NCBI GenBank assembly: GCA_023715865.1
Contig: JAMBOW010000001.1
Span: forward strand, 558,001-622,000
Length of the DNA stretch: 64,000 nt
Source of the DNA: Neobacillus mesonae
GTDB lineage: Bacteria; Bacillota; Bacilli; Paenibacillales; Paenibacillaceae
Reading direction: 5' to 3'
The position numbers were made by a program, and so were the translations under genes. The notes beneath the pieces are model-generated. The model was given only the letters and a program-made list of their open reading frames with translations. It searched no databases and was not told where the DNA came from. Positions 17,408-26,403 of the stretch are shown piece by piece; the first letter of the stretch is position 1; every line of letters starts with the position of its first letter.

Positions 17408-19144
17408 ATGGGCTTTCCGCTGAAAAAGTTTTTTTCATACTATAAGCCGTATTTAGCGTTGTTTATTACTGTACTTGCCTGTGCTTTGATCGCCTCCGGT
17501 ATCACTTTGGTATTTCCGCTTCTCGTCCGCTATATAACGAAAGACGTGCTTGCAGGGGATTTGTCTTCTGCATTGAATGAAGTCTGGCGGATTGGTGGAC
17601 TAATGATTGTACTGGTCGTGATACAGAATATCCTGAATTACTTTGTGGATTACAAAGGACATGAAATCGGGGCACGAATGGAAAGTGACATGCGCAGCGA
17701 GCTGTTTTCTCATATGCTTACATTATCTTTTGATTTTTACGACAAAGAAAAGACAGGACAGCTGATGTCACGGATTACTCATGATCTGCTGCTGCTGTCT
17801 GAGCTTTATCATCATGGACCAGAAGATTATGTTAAATATTTCATTCGTTTTATAGGTGCATTTGTCATTCTGTTCTCGATTAATGCACCACTCACCATGG
17901 CTGTTTTCTGCTTTCTGCCTGTGCTGGCTGTACTAGCTGTGTACTTTAACAAAATTCTTAACCGGGAGCTTAGGTCCAATAAGGAGCGAATCGCGGATGT
18001 AAATGCTCAGGTGGAGGACAGTCTTGCCGGAATTCGAGTGGTAAAATCCTTTGCTAATGAGCAGGTCGAGACTGCTAAATTCGACCAAGAAAATCATCGA
18101 TTTCTCAACAGTCGTAAAAGAACGTATAAAGCAGAGGCCTATTTCTATAATACCTTTGAAACATGGATACAATTCATAACCGTTACGGTCATCTTGTTGG
18201 GCAGTGCAGCCATTATTAAGACCGATTTAGATTTAGCCGATTTAATCACTTTTCTGCTGTATGTAGGCTTTCTTGTTGAGCCAATCCAGCGGTTGACGCA
18301 TATGAGTACTCAATTCCAAGAAGGAATTACTGGATTTCAGCGTTTCATGGAAATTATGAATCTGAAGCCTGCCATCTCGAATACGTCTAGTGCCATGACA
18401 CTTACGAAGGTGAAAGGTGAAATTGAATTTGAGCAGGTTACGTTTCGTTATGAGGAACCTTTAGATAATGTGCTTATGAGTATGTCGCTTCATATTAAGC
18501 CGGGTGAGTATATTGCACTCGTTGGCCCTTCTGGTGCAGGAAAATCCACGATGTGCTCTCTAATCCCGCGCTTCTATGATGTGAACGAAGGATCGGTACG
18601 GATCGATGGAATCGATGTGCGGCAACTAGAGCTTTCCTCTTTAAGAAATTGTATTGGCATTGTACAGCAAGACGTATATCTATTTGCAGGTACAGTCATG
18701 GAAAATATCCGTTATGGACGGCCGGATGCTAGTGAGGAAGAAGTAGTAATTGCTGCCAAGCAAGCGAATGCGCATGAATTTATTATGAGTTTGCCGAATG
18801 GTTATGCATCTGAGATAGGACAGCGGGGAATTAAGCTGTCTGGCGGTCAGAAGCAGCGTCTAAGTATTGCACGTGTATTTCTTAAAAATCCGCCGATTCT
18901 TATTCTGGATGAGGCGACGAGCGCTCTTGATAACGAAAGTGAGAGTATCATTAAGGATTCATTGGAATCTCTCGCCAAAGGCAGAACGACCCTTGTCATT
19001 GCTCATCGATTATCTACCATTCGTAATGCTGGGAGAATTATCGTCTTAACCGATGATGGTATTGCGGAACAAGGAACGCATGAAACTTTGCTGAACCAAA
19101 ACGGTGTGTATGCTAGTCTATATTCGAAGCAGTTTGAGTTATAA
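17408..19144 (+). CDS. ABC exporter, fused permease and ATPase
   Basis: A 578-residue half-transporter of the MsbA/LmrA type that probably acts as a homodimer. Residues 1-310 form a six-helix membrane domain and residues ~335-578 an ATPase domain with Walker A GPSGAGKS, signature LSGGQKQR, Walker B ILILDEATSALD and H-loop IAHRLS, all intact. Substrates in this family include drugs, lipids and peptides. The ATG follows AAGGGG, which can be hidden in a hairpin, and a leader ORF precedes it, so expression is probably inducible, perhaps by a ribosome-acting compound (inference). Confidence 0.93.
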   Translation: MGFPLKKFFSYYKPYLALFITVLACALIASGITLVFPLLVRYITKDVLAGDLSSALNEVWRIGGLMIVLVVIQNILNYFVDYKGHEIGARMESDMRSELFSHMLTLSFDFYDKEKTGQLMSRITHDLLLLSELYHHGPEDYVKYFIRFIGAFVILFSINAPLTMAVFCFLPVLAVLAVYFNKILNRELRSNKERIADVNAQVEDSLAGIRVVKSFANEQVETAKFDQENHRFLNSRKRTYKAEAYFYNTFETWIQFITVTVILLGSAAIIKTDLDLADLITFLLYVGFLVEPIQRLTHMSTQFQEGITGFQRFMEIMNLKPAISNTSSAMTLTKVKGEIEFEQVTFRYEEPLDNVLMSMSLHIKPGEYIALVGPSGAGKSTMCSLIPRFYDVNEGSVRIDGIDVRQLELSSLRNCIGIVQQDVYLFAGTVMENIRYGRPDASEEEVVIAAKQANAHEFIMSLPNGYASEIGQRGIKLSGGQKQRLSIARVFLKNPPILILDEATSALDNESESIIKDSLESLAKGRTTLVIAHRLSTIRNAGRIIVLTDDGIAEQGTHETLLNQNGVYASLYSKQFEL

Positions 19145-19168
19145 GTGAAATTCCAAACAAGAATCAAT

Positions 19169-19205
19169 ATCAGCCGTTCCTTGTTTAAGGAAGGCTGATT
19201 TTTTT
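19169..19205 (+). terminator. Terminator after the ABC exporter
   Basis: ATCAGCC-G-TTCCTT (19169-19182) pairs with AAGGAA-GGCTGAT (19187-19199) with one bulged G, followed by a run of seven T. Confidence 0.88.
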
Positions 19206-19290
19206 ATCCAGTATATTACTTTTTAACTATGCTAATATGTGATATTCTGGCTAATATTAGAAACTATTTTATTTAAGCACTGGAGTATAA

Positions 19291-19947
19291 ATGAAACTAT
19301 TAAAAGAGAATAAAATCATGATGATCACTTGCCTGAGCTTGATTCTCCTTGTTGCAGGGTTGAGCATCCTGATGAATACCTACGAGCAGTCCCAAACTAA
19401 GCAGCAAATCAGCAGTATCGCATATACAAGCGCTACACTTGATGAAATTAGAGAGAGTTCTTGGGAGCAGACAAAGGAACATTGGATCGAGAACCCGCTG
19501 GAACAGTTAGAGCACATTTCTCAACTTCTTAATGAGGAGCAGCTGAAGACAGATGAAATCAAAGAACGGATGGATGATGTTGTAGATCATCTAGAGCAGG
19601 CTGCATTCTATTTTACTTTGATTGAAAATCATTTTTATAAGCATGGCAGAGTGACAATTACCTATATGAATACGGTAAACCAGAAGTATATAGATTACCT
19701 GAGAAAAAAATGGATTCCAAAGTTCGACATTGCTATAGAGAAAGAGAATAAGGATTTATTAGCGGATTTGAGGACAGAAGTAGATTTTCTCATCACAGAC
19801 TATACCATGCTGAAGGAAGCTATTTCTCCCTATGATATCAATAGAGATGCGCCAGCTGAGATAGCGACAAGCTTCAAACGAGTAATTATAACGATAACGA
19901 ATCAAGAAGATCGAAGAGAGCATTTTTTCTATAAGAAACTGCGCTGA
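19291..19947 (+). CDS. Membrane-anchored protein of unknown function, paralogue 1
   Basis: A 218-residue protein with one N-terminal membrane helix (~residues 9-28) and a long helical, probably extracytoplasmic, acidic domain. It shares length, topology and many positions with the next gene product (WEQTKEHWI here, WNEAKEAWI there; ITNQEDRREHFFYKKLR here, IGANGREDHSLYKSLR there), so the two are tandem duplicates. I recognise no domain. GGAG precedes the ATG. Confidence 0.75.
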   Translation: MKLLKENKIMMITCLSLILLVAGLSILMNTYEQSQTKQQISSIAYTSATLDEIRESSWEQTKEHWIENPLEQLEHISQLLNEEQLKTDEIKERMDDVVDHLEQAAFYFTLIENHFYKHGRVTITYMNTVNQKYIDYLRKKWIPKFDIAIEKENKDLLADLRTEVDFLITDYTMLKEAISPYDINRDAPAEIATSFKRVIITITNQEDRREHFFYKKLR

Positions 19948-20005
19948 GGCAAAAACGGGAGAATAACAGCTGCAGTTTAATTTATTTACGGATAAGAGGT
20001 ACAGT

Positions 20006-20683
20006 ATGAATCAAACACCTGAGAAAAAGAGTTGGGGAATTCCCGTCATTGTGGTATGTACTTTACTGCTGCTGGCGGCAAGCTATGTCTCATTTGAGCA
20101 ATATCGTGACAAACAAGAGGAATTAAGCAGCCTTAAGAGTTCAAAAGCAGAGCTATGGGATGTTAATAAAAAACTGTGGAATGAAGCTAAGGAAGCCTGG
20201 ATTGATGTTCCGATTAAGGAGTTGACTGCACTCCAAGTGCTCCTAAGCCAAGACACGGTAAAGATGGCTGACCTGCAGCTTCGTATAAATGAAATAGCCA
20301 ATAGTATCGGGAGGGCAAATGAGCTGTTTTCGTTGATGGAACCGTATTTTAATGCCAGAGGCGGTGAGGGTGTATCCACCAATGAATTGATTCAAATGAA
20401 TGAAGAATATAGTGATTACATTAGGGAGGATTTGCTGCCTAAGTCCAGTGCTTTGGAACTTAAGAAGGGAAGTGAGGAGCACGAAAATCTTTTAGATCAT
20501 ATCGAGCTACTTCTTCAAGATTACGAATTTTATAAATATTCAGTCTACGATCTTCATATTAATGAAGATGGTCCTAATAAAATTCAAACAGCGTTTATCC
20601 ATGCCGTAAATTGGATGATAGGTGCAAATGGAAGAGAAGATCACTCGCTGTACAAATCCTTGCGTTCTTCTTGGGAATATTGA
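20006..20683 (+). CDS. Membrane-anchored protein of unknown function, paralogue 2
   Basis: A 225-residue product with an N-terminal membrane helix (~residues 12-30) and a helical outer domain, clearly related to the preceding gene 58 bp upstream. The copies have diverged strongly, which suggests an old duplication with distinct roles. AAGAGGT lies before the ATG and a terminator follows, so the two genes probably form one operon. Function is unknown; a helical sensor-like or envelope stress role is only a guess. Confidence 0.75.
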   Translation: MNQTPEKKSWGIPVIVVCTLLLLAASYVSFEQYRDKQEELSSLKSSKAELWDVNKKLWNEAKEAWIDVPIKELTALQVLLSQDTVKMADLQLRINEIANSIGRANELFSLMEPYFNARGGEGVSTNELIQMNEEYSDYIREDLLPKSSALELKKGSEEHENLLDHIELLLQDYEFYKYSVYDLHINEDGPNKIQTAFIHAVNWMIGANGREDHSLYKSLRSSWEY

Positions 20684-20699
20684 GATTTAGACTCTTGAT

Positions 20700-20724
20700 A
20701 GCTCTGCGTATGCAGAGCTTTTTT
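20700..20724 (+). terminator. Terminator after the paralogue pair
   Basis: Perfect 8-bp stem AGCTCTGC/GCAGAGCT with loop GTAT and a T tract. Confidence 0.9.
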
Positions 20725-20846
20725 AGCAGCAAATCATCTAAGTGTATCCCATGAAATCGATCATCGAGTTTACCCAGGCAGGCTGAATGATGGTTCATAG
20801 ACTGTAGGTATGCGTTATCCGGTTTTTACCTAGGAGGATGAAACCT

Positions 20847-21119
20847 ATGGCTAAAAAACTTCTTACGAATAAACGAAAAGCATTTGTTCCTGTAAGCACT
20901 CTGCAGAAGACTGCTCTTGTGATGCTGCACTTCTATCATGCGATTGCTAAGCAACCGAAATATGCAGAGGTGTGGAGCAAGGCGGTGGCAACAGCTGACC
21001 TCAATAAAATGCAGGCACTGCTTGGTATGATCACGACACAGGCGAAAAGACTGCCGCTCGGATCAAACGGTATCGGATATTTCATACATTTCCTAGTACT
21101 GGGTCAAAGTCTGATTTGA
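20847..21119 (+). CDS. Small protein of unknown function, tandem paralogue A
   Basis: A 90-residue basic protein starting MAKKLLTNKRKAFVPVSTLQ. The ATG at 20847 is chosen because AGGAGG (20832-20837) lies 9 nt upstream; the in-frame ATG at 20838 touches the SD and cannot be used. Residues FYHAIAKQPKYAEVWSKAVA resemble FYAALAYNRQFSVAFAKAVC in the next gene, so the two are homologous. No signal peptide, membrane helix or known domain is seen. Confidence 0.75.
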   Translation: MAKKLLTNKRKAFVPVSTLQKTALVMLHFYHAIAKQPKYAEVWSKAVATADLNKMQALLGMITTQAKRLPLGSNGIGYFIHFLVLGQSLI

Positions 21120-21430
21120 CAAGTGGAACAAGCATCATTCCTGGGTCCACTCAGTTTTACTTCGAAACAAACGTGCACAGGTCCATCGCTCGCGCAGTCA
21201 TTCCTTTCTATGCAGCCCTCGCCTATAATCGTCAATTCTCTGTAGCCTTTGCAAAAGCTGTGTGCGCGGGGGATGTAAAAATCGTCAGCAAAATGGTCCG
21301 AACTTTAATACGATCCAAAGCTCTAGTCAGGATGGATGCTGGATATGATGAAGGAGGTATTGCACTCAGCTTCAAATATAAGAACAGCAAATATATATAT
21401 CGTCAATTGTTGTTTATTGAAGCTCTCTGA
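21116..21430 (+). CDS. Small protein of unknown function, tandem paralogue B
   Basis: A ~104-residue product read from a TTG at 21116 that overlaps the stop of the upstream paralogue (TTGA). There is no clear SD, so translation would rely on coupling. The central region FYAALAYNRQFSVAFAKAVC aligns with paralogue A. The C-terminal ~40 residues are richer in aromatic and charged residues and have no match in A. If the TTG is not used, no good ATG exists until the middle of the protein. Confidence 0.65.
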   Translation: MTSGTSIIPGSTQFYFETNVHRSIARAVIPFYAALAYNRQFSVAFAKAVCAGDVKIVSKMVRTLIRSKALVRMDAGYDEGGIALSFKYKNSKYIYRQLLFIEAL

Positions 21431-21562
21431 TTCATAAACCTTGATATCAAATAAATCCAGTTTATTTGCGTTGCAGTCCATTGAGCAATAGGGGGCAATG
21501 CGTGATAATGAAGAAGCAAGATCTCTTAATAATTTAATAATAAAAAAAAGGATGATGCAATC

Positions 21563-22675
21563 ATGCGTAGAGTTAAAGTAGGCGTTATAGGTACTGGTGT
21601 AATCAGCGCTGTCTATTTAAAAAATTTAACCGGCATGTTCGATAATATTGTAGAGGTAAAAGCTGTAGCTGACCTAGTTCCAGAGCTTGCACAAAAAAGA
21701 GCCGAGGAATATGGTGTTCCTCACGTTTATAGCGTGGATGAGCTCCTTGATGATCCAGAGATTGAAATCGTTCTCAATCTGACTGCACCAAGCGCACATG
21801 CAGCGCTTAATTTGCAGGCTCTTCATGCAGGCAAACATGTGTATACGGAAAAGCCCTTTGCTTTAAACCGTGAAGATGCCGACAAAGTGCTGGATTTAGC
21901 TAAAGAGAAAAACCTTCTTGTTGGCTGTGCACCTGACACATTTCTTGGTGCCGGTATCCAGACATGCATCAAATTAATCAATGACGGGTGGATAGGAACC
22001 CCATATTCTGCAAGCGCAACCATTATTATGGGGAACGCAACGAACGGCATGCACCCCAACTTCCGCAACTTTTTAAAGCTTGGCGGAGACCCGATCATGG
22101 ATATGGGGCCATATTACTTAACAGCACTCATTGCCCTGCTCGGACCAGTAAATCGGGTAACCGGATCGGCTCGTCAGCTACATAAAGAAGTGATTATTCA
22201 AAATCCCAAATCTCCGGCTTTCGGGCAATCTGTTCCGATTGAAGCTCCAACCAATGTATCCGCGGTGCTTGATTTTGAAAGCGGTGCGGTTGGTACACTG
22301 ACAGCAGCGAAGGAAGCTTTTGGTTACTCACCGCGTATGGAGGTCTATGGGACGGATGGGATTCTGTATGTGCCGGACCCGAACTTTTTTGGAGGCAACA
22401 TATCTATCCAGTTTGCAAACGGGCAGACCAAGGAGATCCCGCATTCTCATTCATATGCTGAGGAAGGCCGCGGAATGGGAGTAGCGGACATGGCTTACGC
22501 TATTCAATCTGGACGGAAGAATCGTGCCAGCGGACAATTAGCACGCCATGTGCTTGATATCTCACTGAGCATATTTGAAGCATCAGAGCAAGGAAAACAT
22601 GTTCCATTATCTTCATCATTAGAACGGCCTGCTCCATTGCCAATGGGACTGAAATATAACACTTTAGACATGTAA
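21563..22675 (+). CDS. Gfo/Idh/MocA family oxidoreductase 1
   Basis: A 370-residue NAD(P)-dependent dehydrogenase of sugars, sugar acids or inositol-like polyols. The Rossmann domain opens VGVIGTGVISAVYLKNL and carries the family EKPF motif (HVYTEKPFALN); the C-terminal half is the Gfo/Idh alpha/beta domain with the GGDPIMDMGPY helix. It is followed 38 bp later by a TIM-barrel isomerase, a frequent pairing in catabolic clusters. Substrate unknown. AAAGG lies upstream of the ATG. Confidence 0.92.
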   Translation: MRRVKVGVIGTGVISAVYLKNLTGMFDNIVEVKAVADLVPELAQKRAEEYGVPHVYSVDELLDDPEIEIVLNLTAPSAHAALNLQALHAGKHVYTEKPFALNREDADKVLDLAKEKNLLVGCAPDTFLGAGIQTCIKLINDGWIGTPYSASATIIMGNATNGMHPNFRNFLKLGGDPIMDMGPYYLTALIALLGPVNRVTGSARQLHKEVIIQNPKSPAFGQSVPIEAPTNVSAVLDFESGAVGTLTAAKEAFGYSPRMEVYGTDGILYVPDPNFFGGNISIQFANGQTKEIPHSHSYAEEGRGMGVADMAYAIQSGRKNRASGQLARHVLDISLSIFEASEQGKHVPLSSSLERPAPLPMGLKYNTLDM

Positions 22676-22712
22676 TATAAATAATCTTGTTACAGAGAGG
22701 ATGAAGATTGAT

Positions 22713-23468
22713 ATGACAACATTTCCAATCGCTGTACAGCCCTATACGGTTCGAGAACAGCTCAGCAGGGATTATGTCGGAACTCTAGAGAAGATTGCCG
22801 CGATCGGTTATCAAGGTATTGAAATTGGACGTCCGCCTGAAGGTATGTCGGTTGCAGAGCAGAAGGCCTTGCTGGATCGGCTTGGCTTACAGGTTATCGG
22901 AAGTCATGCCGGCTTCGATACGTTTGATTTTGACCCGGATTATATTGCGGACTATCTGGAAGAGGTAAATGGAGAAAAGTATGTGGGAATATCTCTACGG
23001 TTTGCTTCCCGAGATGAAGTGCTGTCTAAAGCAGCGAAGTTAAATGAAATTGGCAAACGCTTTCAAGAAAGAGGCGTTCAACTGCTTTATCATAATCATG
23101 ATTGGGAATTTATCCAGTTTGACGGAGAGCTTGCATTGGATATTTTGCTTAGGGAAACAGATCCAGATTTGGTGAAGTTGGAGCTTGATACGTACTGGGC
23201 GAAACGAGGCGGAGTAGACCCTGTACAATACCTCAGCAAGCTTTCTGACCGTTGTCCGCTTCTCCACATTAAAGATATGGAGGCTGGTGAGGAGCAGTTT
23301 TTTGCCGAAATTGGTGAAGGAGTTCTTGATTTCAAATCGATTGCAAATACAGCTAGTCAAGTAGGAACAAAATGGCTGGTCGTCGAACAGGATCAAAGCC
23401 GGAGAGATCCTATGGAGAGCCTGGAGATCAGCTTCCGTAATCTGAAGAAGCTAGGCTTGATAGAATAA
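22713..23468 (+). CDS. Xylose isomerase-like TIM-barrel sugar epimerase/isomerase
   Basis: A ~251-residue AP-endonuclease-2/xylose isomerase-like TIM barrel, with YHNHDWEF, LELDTYWAKRGG and LLHIKDM providing the usual metal-binding His, Glu and Asp. Enzymes of this family (such as IolE, IolI and hydroxypyruvate isomerase) act on keto-sugars and inosose derivatives. The ATG at 22713 is favoured over one at 22701 that directly abuts AGAGAGG. It most likely processes the product of the upstream dehydrogenase. Confidence 0.88.
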   Translation: MTTFPIAVQPYTVREQLSRDYVGTLEKIAAIGYQGIEIGRPPEGMSVAEQKALLDRLGLQVIGSHAGFDTFDFDPDYIADYLEEVNGEKYVGISLRFASRDEVLSKAAKLNEIGKRFQERGVQLLYHNHDWEFIQFDGELALDILLRETDPDLVKLELDTYWAKRGGVDPVQYLSKLSDRCPLLHIKDMEAGEEQFFAEIGEGVLDFKSIANTASQVGTKWLVVEQDQSRRDPMESLEISFRNLKKLGLIE

Positions 23469-23515
23469 TGGTCTTATCATTTTCGTATCTATAATAGAAA
23501 GAAGGAAAATAACCT

Positions 23516-24448
23516 ATGGACAGGACCGATAGCAGCAATGGCCGGGTACAGTGCTCACATCATGTTCAATTGCCGCGTATCCATATTGTCGGCGATATCG
23601 TCAAAAAACCCGGTACCGCTCTTGGTCCGAGGAGGATACACGACTATGAGCTGCTGTTCTTTCCGGACAGCACTCATAGTGTCTACCGGGTAGATGAACA
23701 GGCTTTTGTTCTGAAGGAGCCGAGCTTTATTCTGACGCGCCCTGGTGAGCTCCATTCTTATGAATATGATCCTCATCAGCCTGCTCGTCATTTATTTATT
23801 CACTTTGGATTTCCGGGACTAGTAGAAGCGGAACAGAACTTGCCGCTTCTAGCTCCCGGTGGTCCAAGCTGTATATCACTGAATGAGGAGCTTCCGGTCG
23901 GAATGATGAAACAAATTATGCATATAGCCTATGCTTATCCGGGCAGACTTCAAGCCCGCGGAAGCTCTCTTCTCTGGTCACTGCTCACTGAAATTAACGG
24001 TCATCTCTATGATGAGCCCGTTATGAAGCTTACGAATCGAGTGCCGCCTCAAATCGTCAAAGCACTTGATTATATTGATCATCATTTGGAAGAGCCCATT
24101 TCTGTGGAGCAGCTGTCTCGGGAAATAGGCTGGTCTCATGAGCATTTTACACGTTCATTCGTTCAATTTATGGGAAGATCGCCAAGAGAAACGATTATTC
24201 ACAGACGTATCGATCGAGCCTGTCAGCTTCTGCTTTATGAAGCGGGAAGCATTAAGGACGTCGCTTTTGCCGTCGGATTTTCCGATGAGAATTATTTCAG
24301 CAGGCTGTTTAAGTCTGTTAAGGGCCTTACGGCCAGTCAGTACCGCAAGAAATACTTTAATCCAGTATATCGTGATCTCGTTCCTGTTAAGGTATCGGAA
24401 TCACAATATCCAATAAATCGGATTTTATATAACATAGGAGCTCAGTAG
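23516..24448 (+). CDS. AraC family transcriptional regulator
   Basis: A 310-residue soluble regulator with an N-terminal cupin-type sensor (~residues 20-150, with FILTRPGELHSYEYDP) and a C-terminal double HTH AraC domain (~190-290, SVEQLSREIGWSHEHFTRSF and AFAVGFSDENYFSRLFKSV). It sits between the two dehydrogenase/isomerase pairs and is the likely local activator, responding to a sugar or sugar derivative. GAAGGA lies about 8 nt before the ATG. Confidence 0.93.
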   Translation: MDRTDSSNGRVQCSHHVQLPRIHIVGDIVKKPGTALGPRRIHDYELLFFPDSTHSVYRVDEQAFVLKEPSFILTRPGELHSYEYDPHQPARHLFIHFGFPGLVEAEQNLPLLAPGGPSCISLNEELPVGMMKQIMHIAYAYPGRLQARGSSLLWSLLTEINGHLYDEPVMKLTNRVPPQIVKALDYIDHHLEEPISVEQLSREIGWSHEHFTRSFVQFMGRSPRETIIHRRIDRACQLLLYEAGSIKDVAFAVGFSDENYFSRLFKSVKGLTASQYRKKYFNPVYRDLVPVKVSESQYPINRILYNIGAQ

Positions 24449-24496
24449 CTCTAAATGTAAGTAGCGAACATTAAAGGAGAGAAAGGAGAGGATACG

Positions 24497-25552
24497 ATGA
24501 ATAGAAGCATACGAGTAGGGTTAGTTGGCTACGGATTTGCGGCGAGAACATTTCATGCTCCGGTTATCTCTTCAGTTCAAGGTCTTGAGCTCGCCGCTAT
24601 TGTCCAGCGGAGCGGGAGTTCCTGTTTGAACGAATATCCTAATGTTAAGGTAATAAAACAAGCAGACGAGCTTTACAGCGATCCTGAAATCGATTTGGTC
24701 GTCATTACGACACCGAGCACTAATCATTATGCTATTGCCAAAGCAGCACTGCTTGCCGGCAAACACGTCGTTGTTGAGAAGCCGTTCACGACAACAACAG
24801 AGGAAGCGGACGAATTAATATCTATTGCTGAGCAAAACAAACTTATACTCAGTGTATTTCATAATCGCAGATGGGATGGGGATTTTCTTACACTTCAGCA
24901 GGTCATTCAGCGTAATCTCGTCGGCGAAACGACAGAAGCCGAATTTATTTGGGACCGTTATAGTCCGAAGGCTAACCCAGACCGGTGGCGGGATGCCGGA
25001 GCAGAAGGTTCAGGGACCTTGTATGACCTTGGTGTTCATCTGATCGATCAGGCATTGACCTTGTATGGATTACCAGACAGCGTGCAGGCGAATTTGAAGA
25101 TTCAGCGTGAGGATGCTCAGGCATCAGACTACTTTGACGTTTCTCTCAGTTATAAGAGCGGTTTATCGGTCAGACTCAAGTCGACCCTGCTCGCAGTAGA
25201 TCCTGCACCAAGATATCGTTTATATGGTAAGAAAGGTTCTTTTGTAAAATATGGAGAAGATCCGCAGGAGAATGCTTTAAAAGCGGGCGGAGTGCCTGGT
25301 ACTCTGAATTGGGGAGAAGAGCAGGAATCAATGTGGGGGACACTTCATAGCGAGATGGATGAGCTTTATTTCACTGGTCGTATAAAGACAGTGCCTGGCA
25401 ATTATGGCTCCTATTATCGCAACATATTTGAGACGATACAGGGCATGTCTGAGCTAGCAGTTAAGCCCGAGCAGGCTCGAATGGCCATTCGTGTTATTGA
25501 ACTGGCGAGGCAGAGCTATTCGGAACAGAGAAGAATACCGTTTACACCCTAA
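24497..25552 (+). CDS. Gfo/Idh/MocA family oxidoreductase 2
   Basis: A 351-residue dehydrogenase starting VGLVGYGFAARTFHAPVISS, with HVVVEKPFTTT as the EKP motif. The opening GYGFAARTFHAP and the HNRRWDGDF segment place it nearer to the YdgJ/YvaA-like (scyllo-inositol dehydrogenase, IolW) branch than the first copy in this cluster. The SD AAAGGAGAGG is very strong. Together with the downstream TIM barrel it forms a second dehydrogenase-isomerase pair; inositol-like substrates are plausible but not shown. Confidence 0.92.
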   Translation: MNRSIRVGLVGYGFAARTFHAPVISSVQGLELAAIVQRSGSSCLNEYPNVKVIKQADELYSDPEIDLVVITTPSTNHYAIAKAALLAGKHVVVEKPFTTTTEEADELISIAEQNKLILSVFHNRRWDGDFLTLQQVIQRNLVGETTEAEFIWDRYSPKANPDRWRDAGAEGSGTLYDLGVHLIDQALTLYGLPDSVQANLKIQREDAQASDYFDVSLSYKSGLSVRLKSTLLAVDPAPRYRLYGKKGSFVKYGEDPQENALKAGGVPGTLNWGEEQESMWGTLHSEMDELYFTGRIKTVPGNYGSYYRNIFETIQGMSELAVKPEQARMAIRVIELARQSYSEQRRIPFTP

Positions 25553-25578
25553 TTACATACGGAAGGAAGGAGATCTGT

Positions 25579-26403
25579 TTGTTTCCTTTTAAATTATCCT
25601 TAAATACTTCTACACTCCTGCCATATCGCTTGGGTGTAGAAGAACAAATTCGTATCGCCTCTGAAGCTGGTTATGAAGGAATTGAGTTATGGGTTAAGGA
25701 TATTGATGCATATCTGGATTCCGGCGGGAAATTAAATGAGCTTAGAAGGTATATTGAAGATCACGGTCTTGATTTTACAAATGCGATTGCATTCTGGAGC
25801 TGGGCGGATGAGAGCAGTGAAGAGCGCGAACAAGGCTTTAAACTAGCTGAAAAAGAGCTGCACATGCTGGCAGAGCTCGGTTGTACCGCTGCCGCTGCGC
25901 CTCCGTTTGGTAACGTAAAAGACGTATCGCTCGATGACTTTGCCTCCTCATTTACTAAGCTTGCAGAGCTTGCCCGAAATATCGGTGTCGAGCCCTATCT
26001 TGAATTCTGGGGAAAAGCAAAACGTCTAAACTGCATTAAAGAGGCAGTATATGTAGCTAAGGTTAGCGGAGTTAAGGAAGCAAAGATCCTGCTGGATCCT
26101 TTTCATATGTACACAGGCGGTAGTGAGTTAAAGGATTTGCAGATGTGGTCTGGAGATGGAATTGGGATCGTTCACGTCAATGATTATCCTTCTAATCCTG
26201 ATAAAGAGCAGATACAGGATTCAGATCGCGTGTTTCCAGGTGACGGGATTTCAAATACTAAAGCAATGGCAGCTGAACTACACAGGTTAGGTTATTCCGG
26301 ATACTTATCACTGGAACTGTTCAAGGCAGAATATGGAGCTTTGTCAGCACTTGAGACCGCAAAGCTGGGCATTGAGAAAATACGAACAGCTTATGAAATC
26401 TAA
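25579..26403 (+). CDS. TIM-barrel sugar isomerase/epimerase 2
   Basis: A 274-residue xylose isomerase-like TIM barrel with the metal-ligand motifs EPYLEFWG, KILLDPFHMY and IGIVHVNDY. It starts with TTG at 25579, 6 nt after AAGGAG, and no ATG is better placed. It lies 26 bp after the second Gfo/Idh/MocA gene and overlaps the MATE gene, so the three are co-transcribed. Confidence 0.9.
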   Translation: MFPFKLSLNTSTLLPYRLGVEEQIRIASEAGYEGIELWVKDIDAYLDSGGKLNELRRYIEDHGLDFTNAIAFWSWADESSEEREQGFKLAEKELHMLAELGCTAAAAPPFGNVKDVSLDDFASSFTKLAELARNIGVEPYLEFWGKAKRLNCIKEAVYVAKVSGVKEAKILLDPFHMYTGGSELKDLQMWSGDGIGIVHVNDYPSNPDKEQIQDSDRVFPGDGISNTKAMAAELHRLGYSGYLSLELFKAEYGALSALETAKLGIEKIRTAYEI

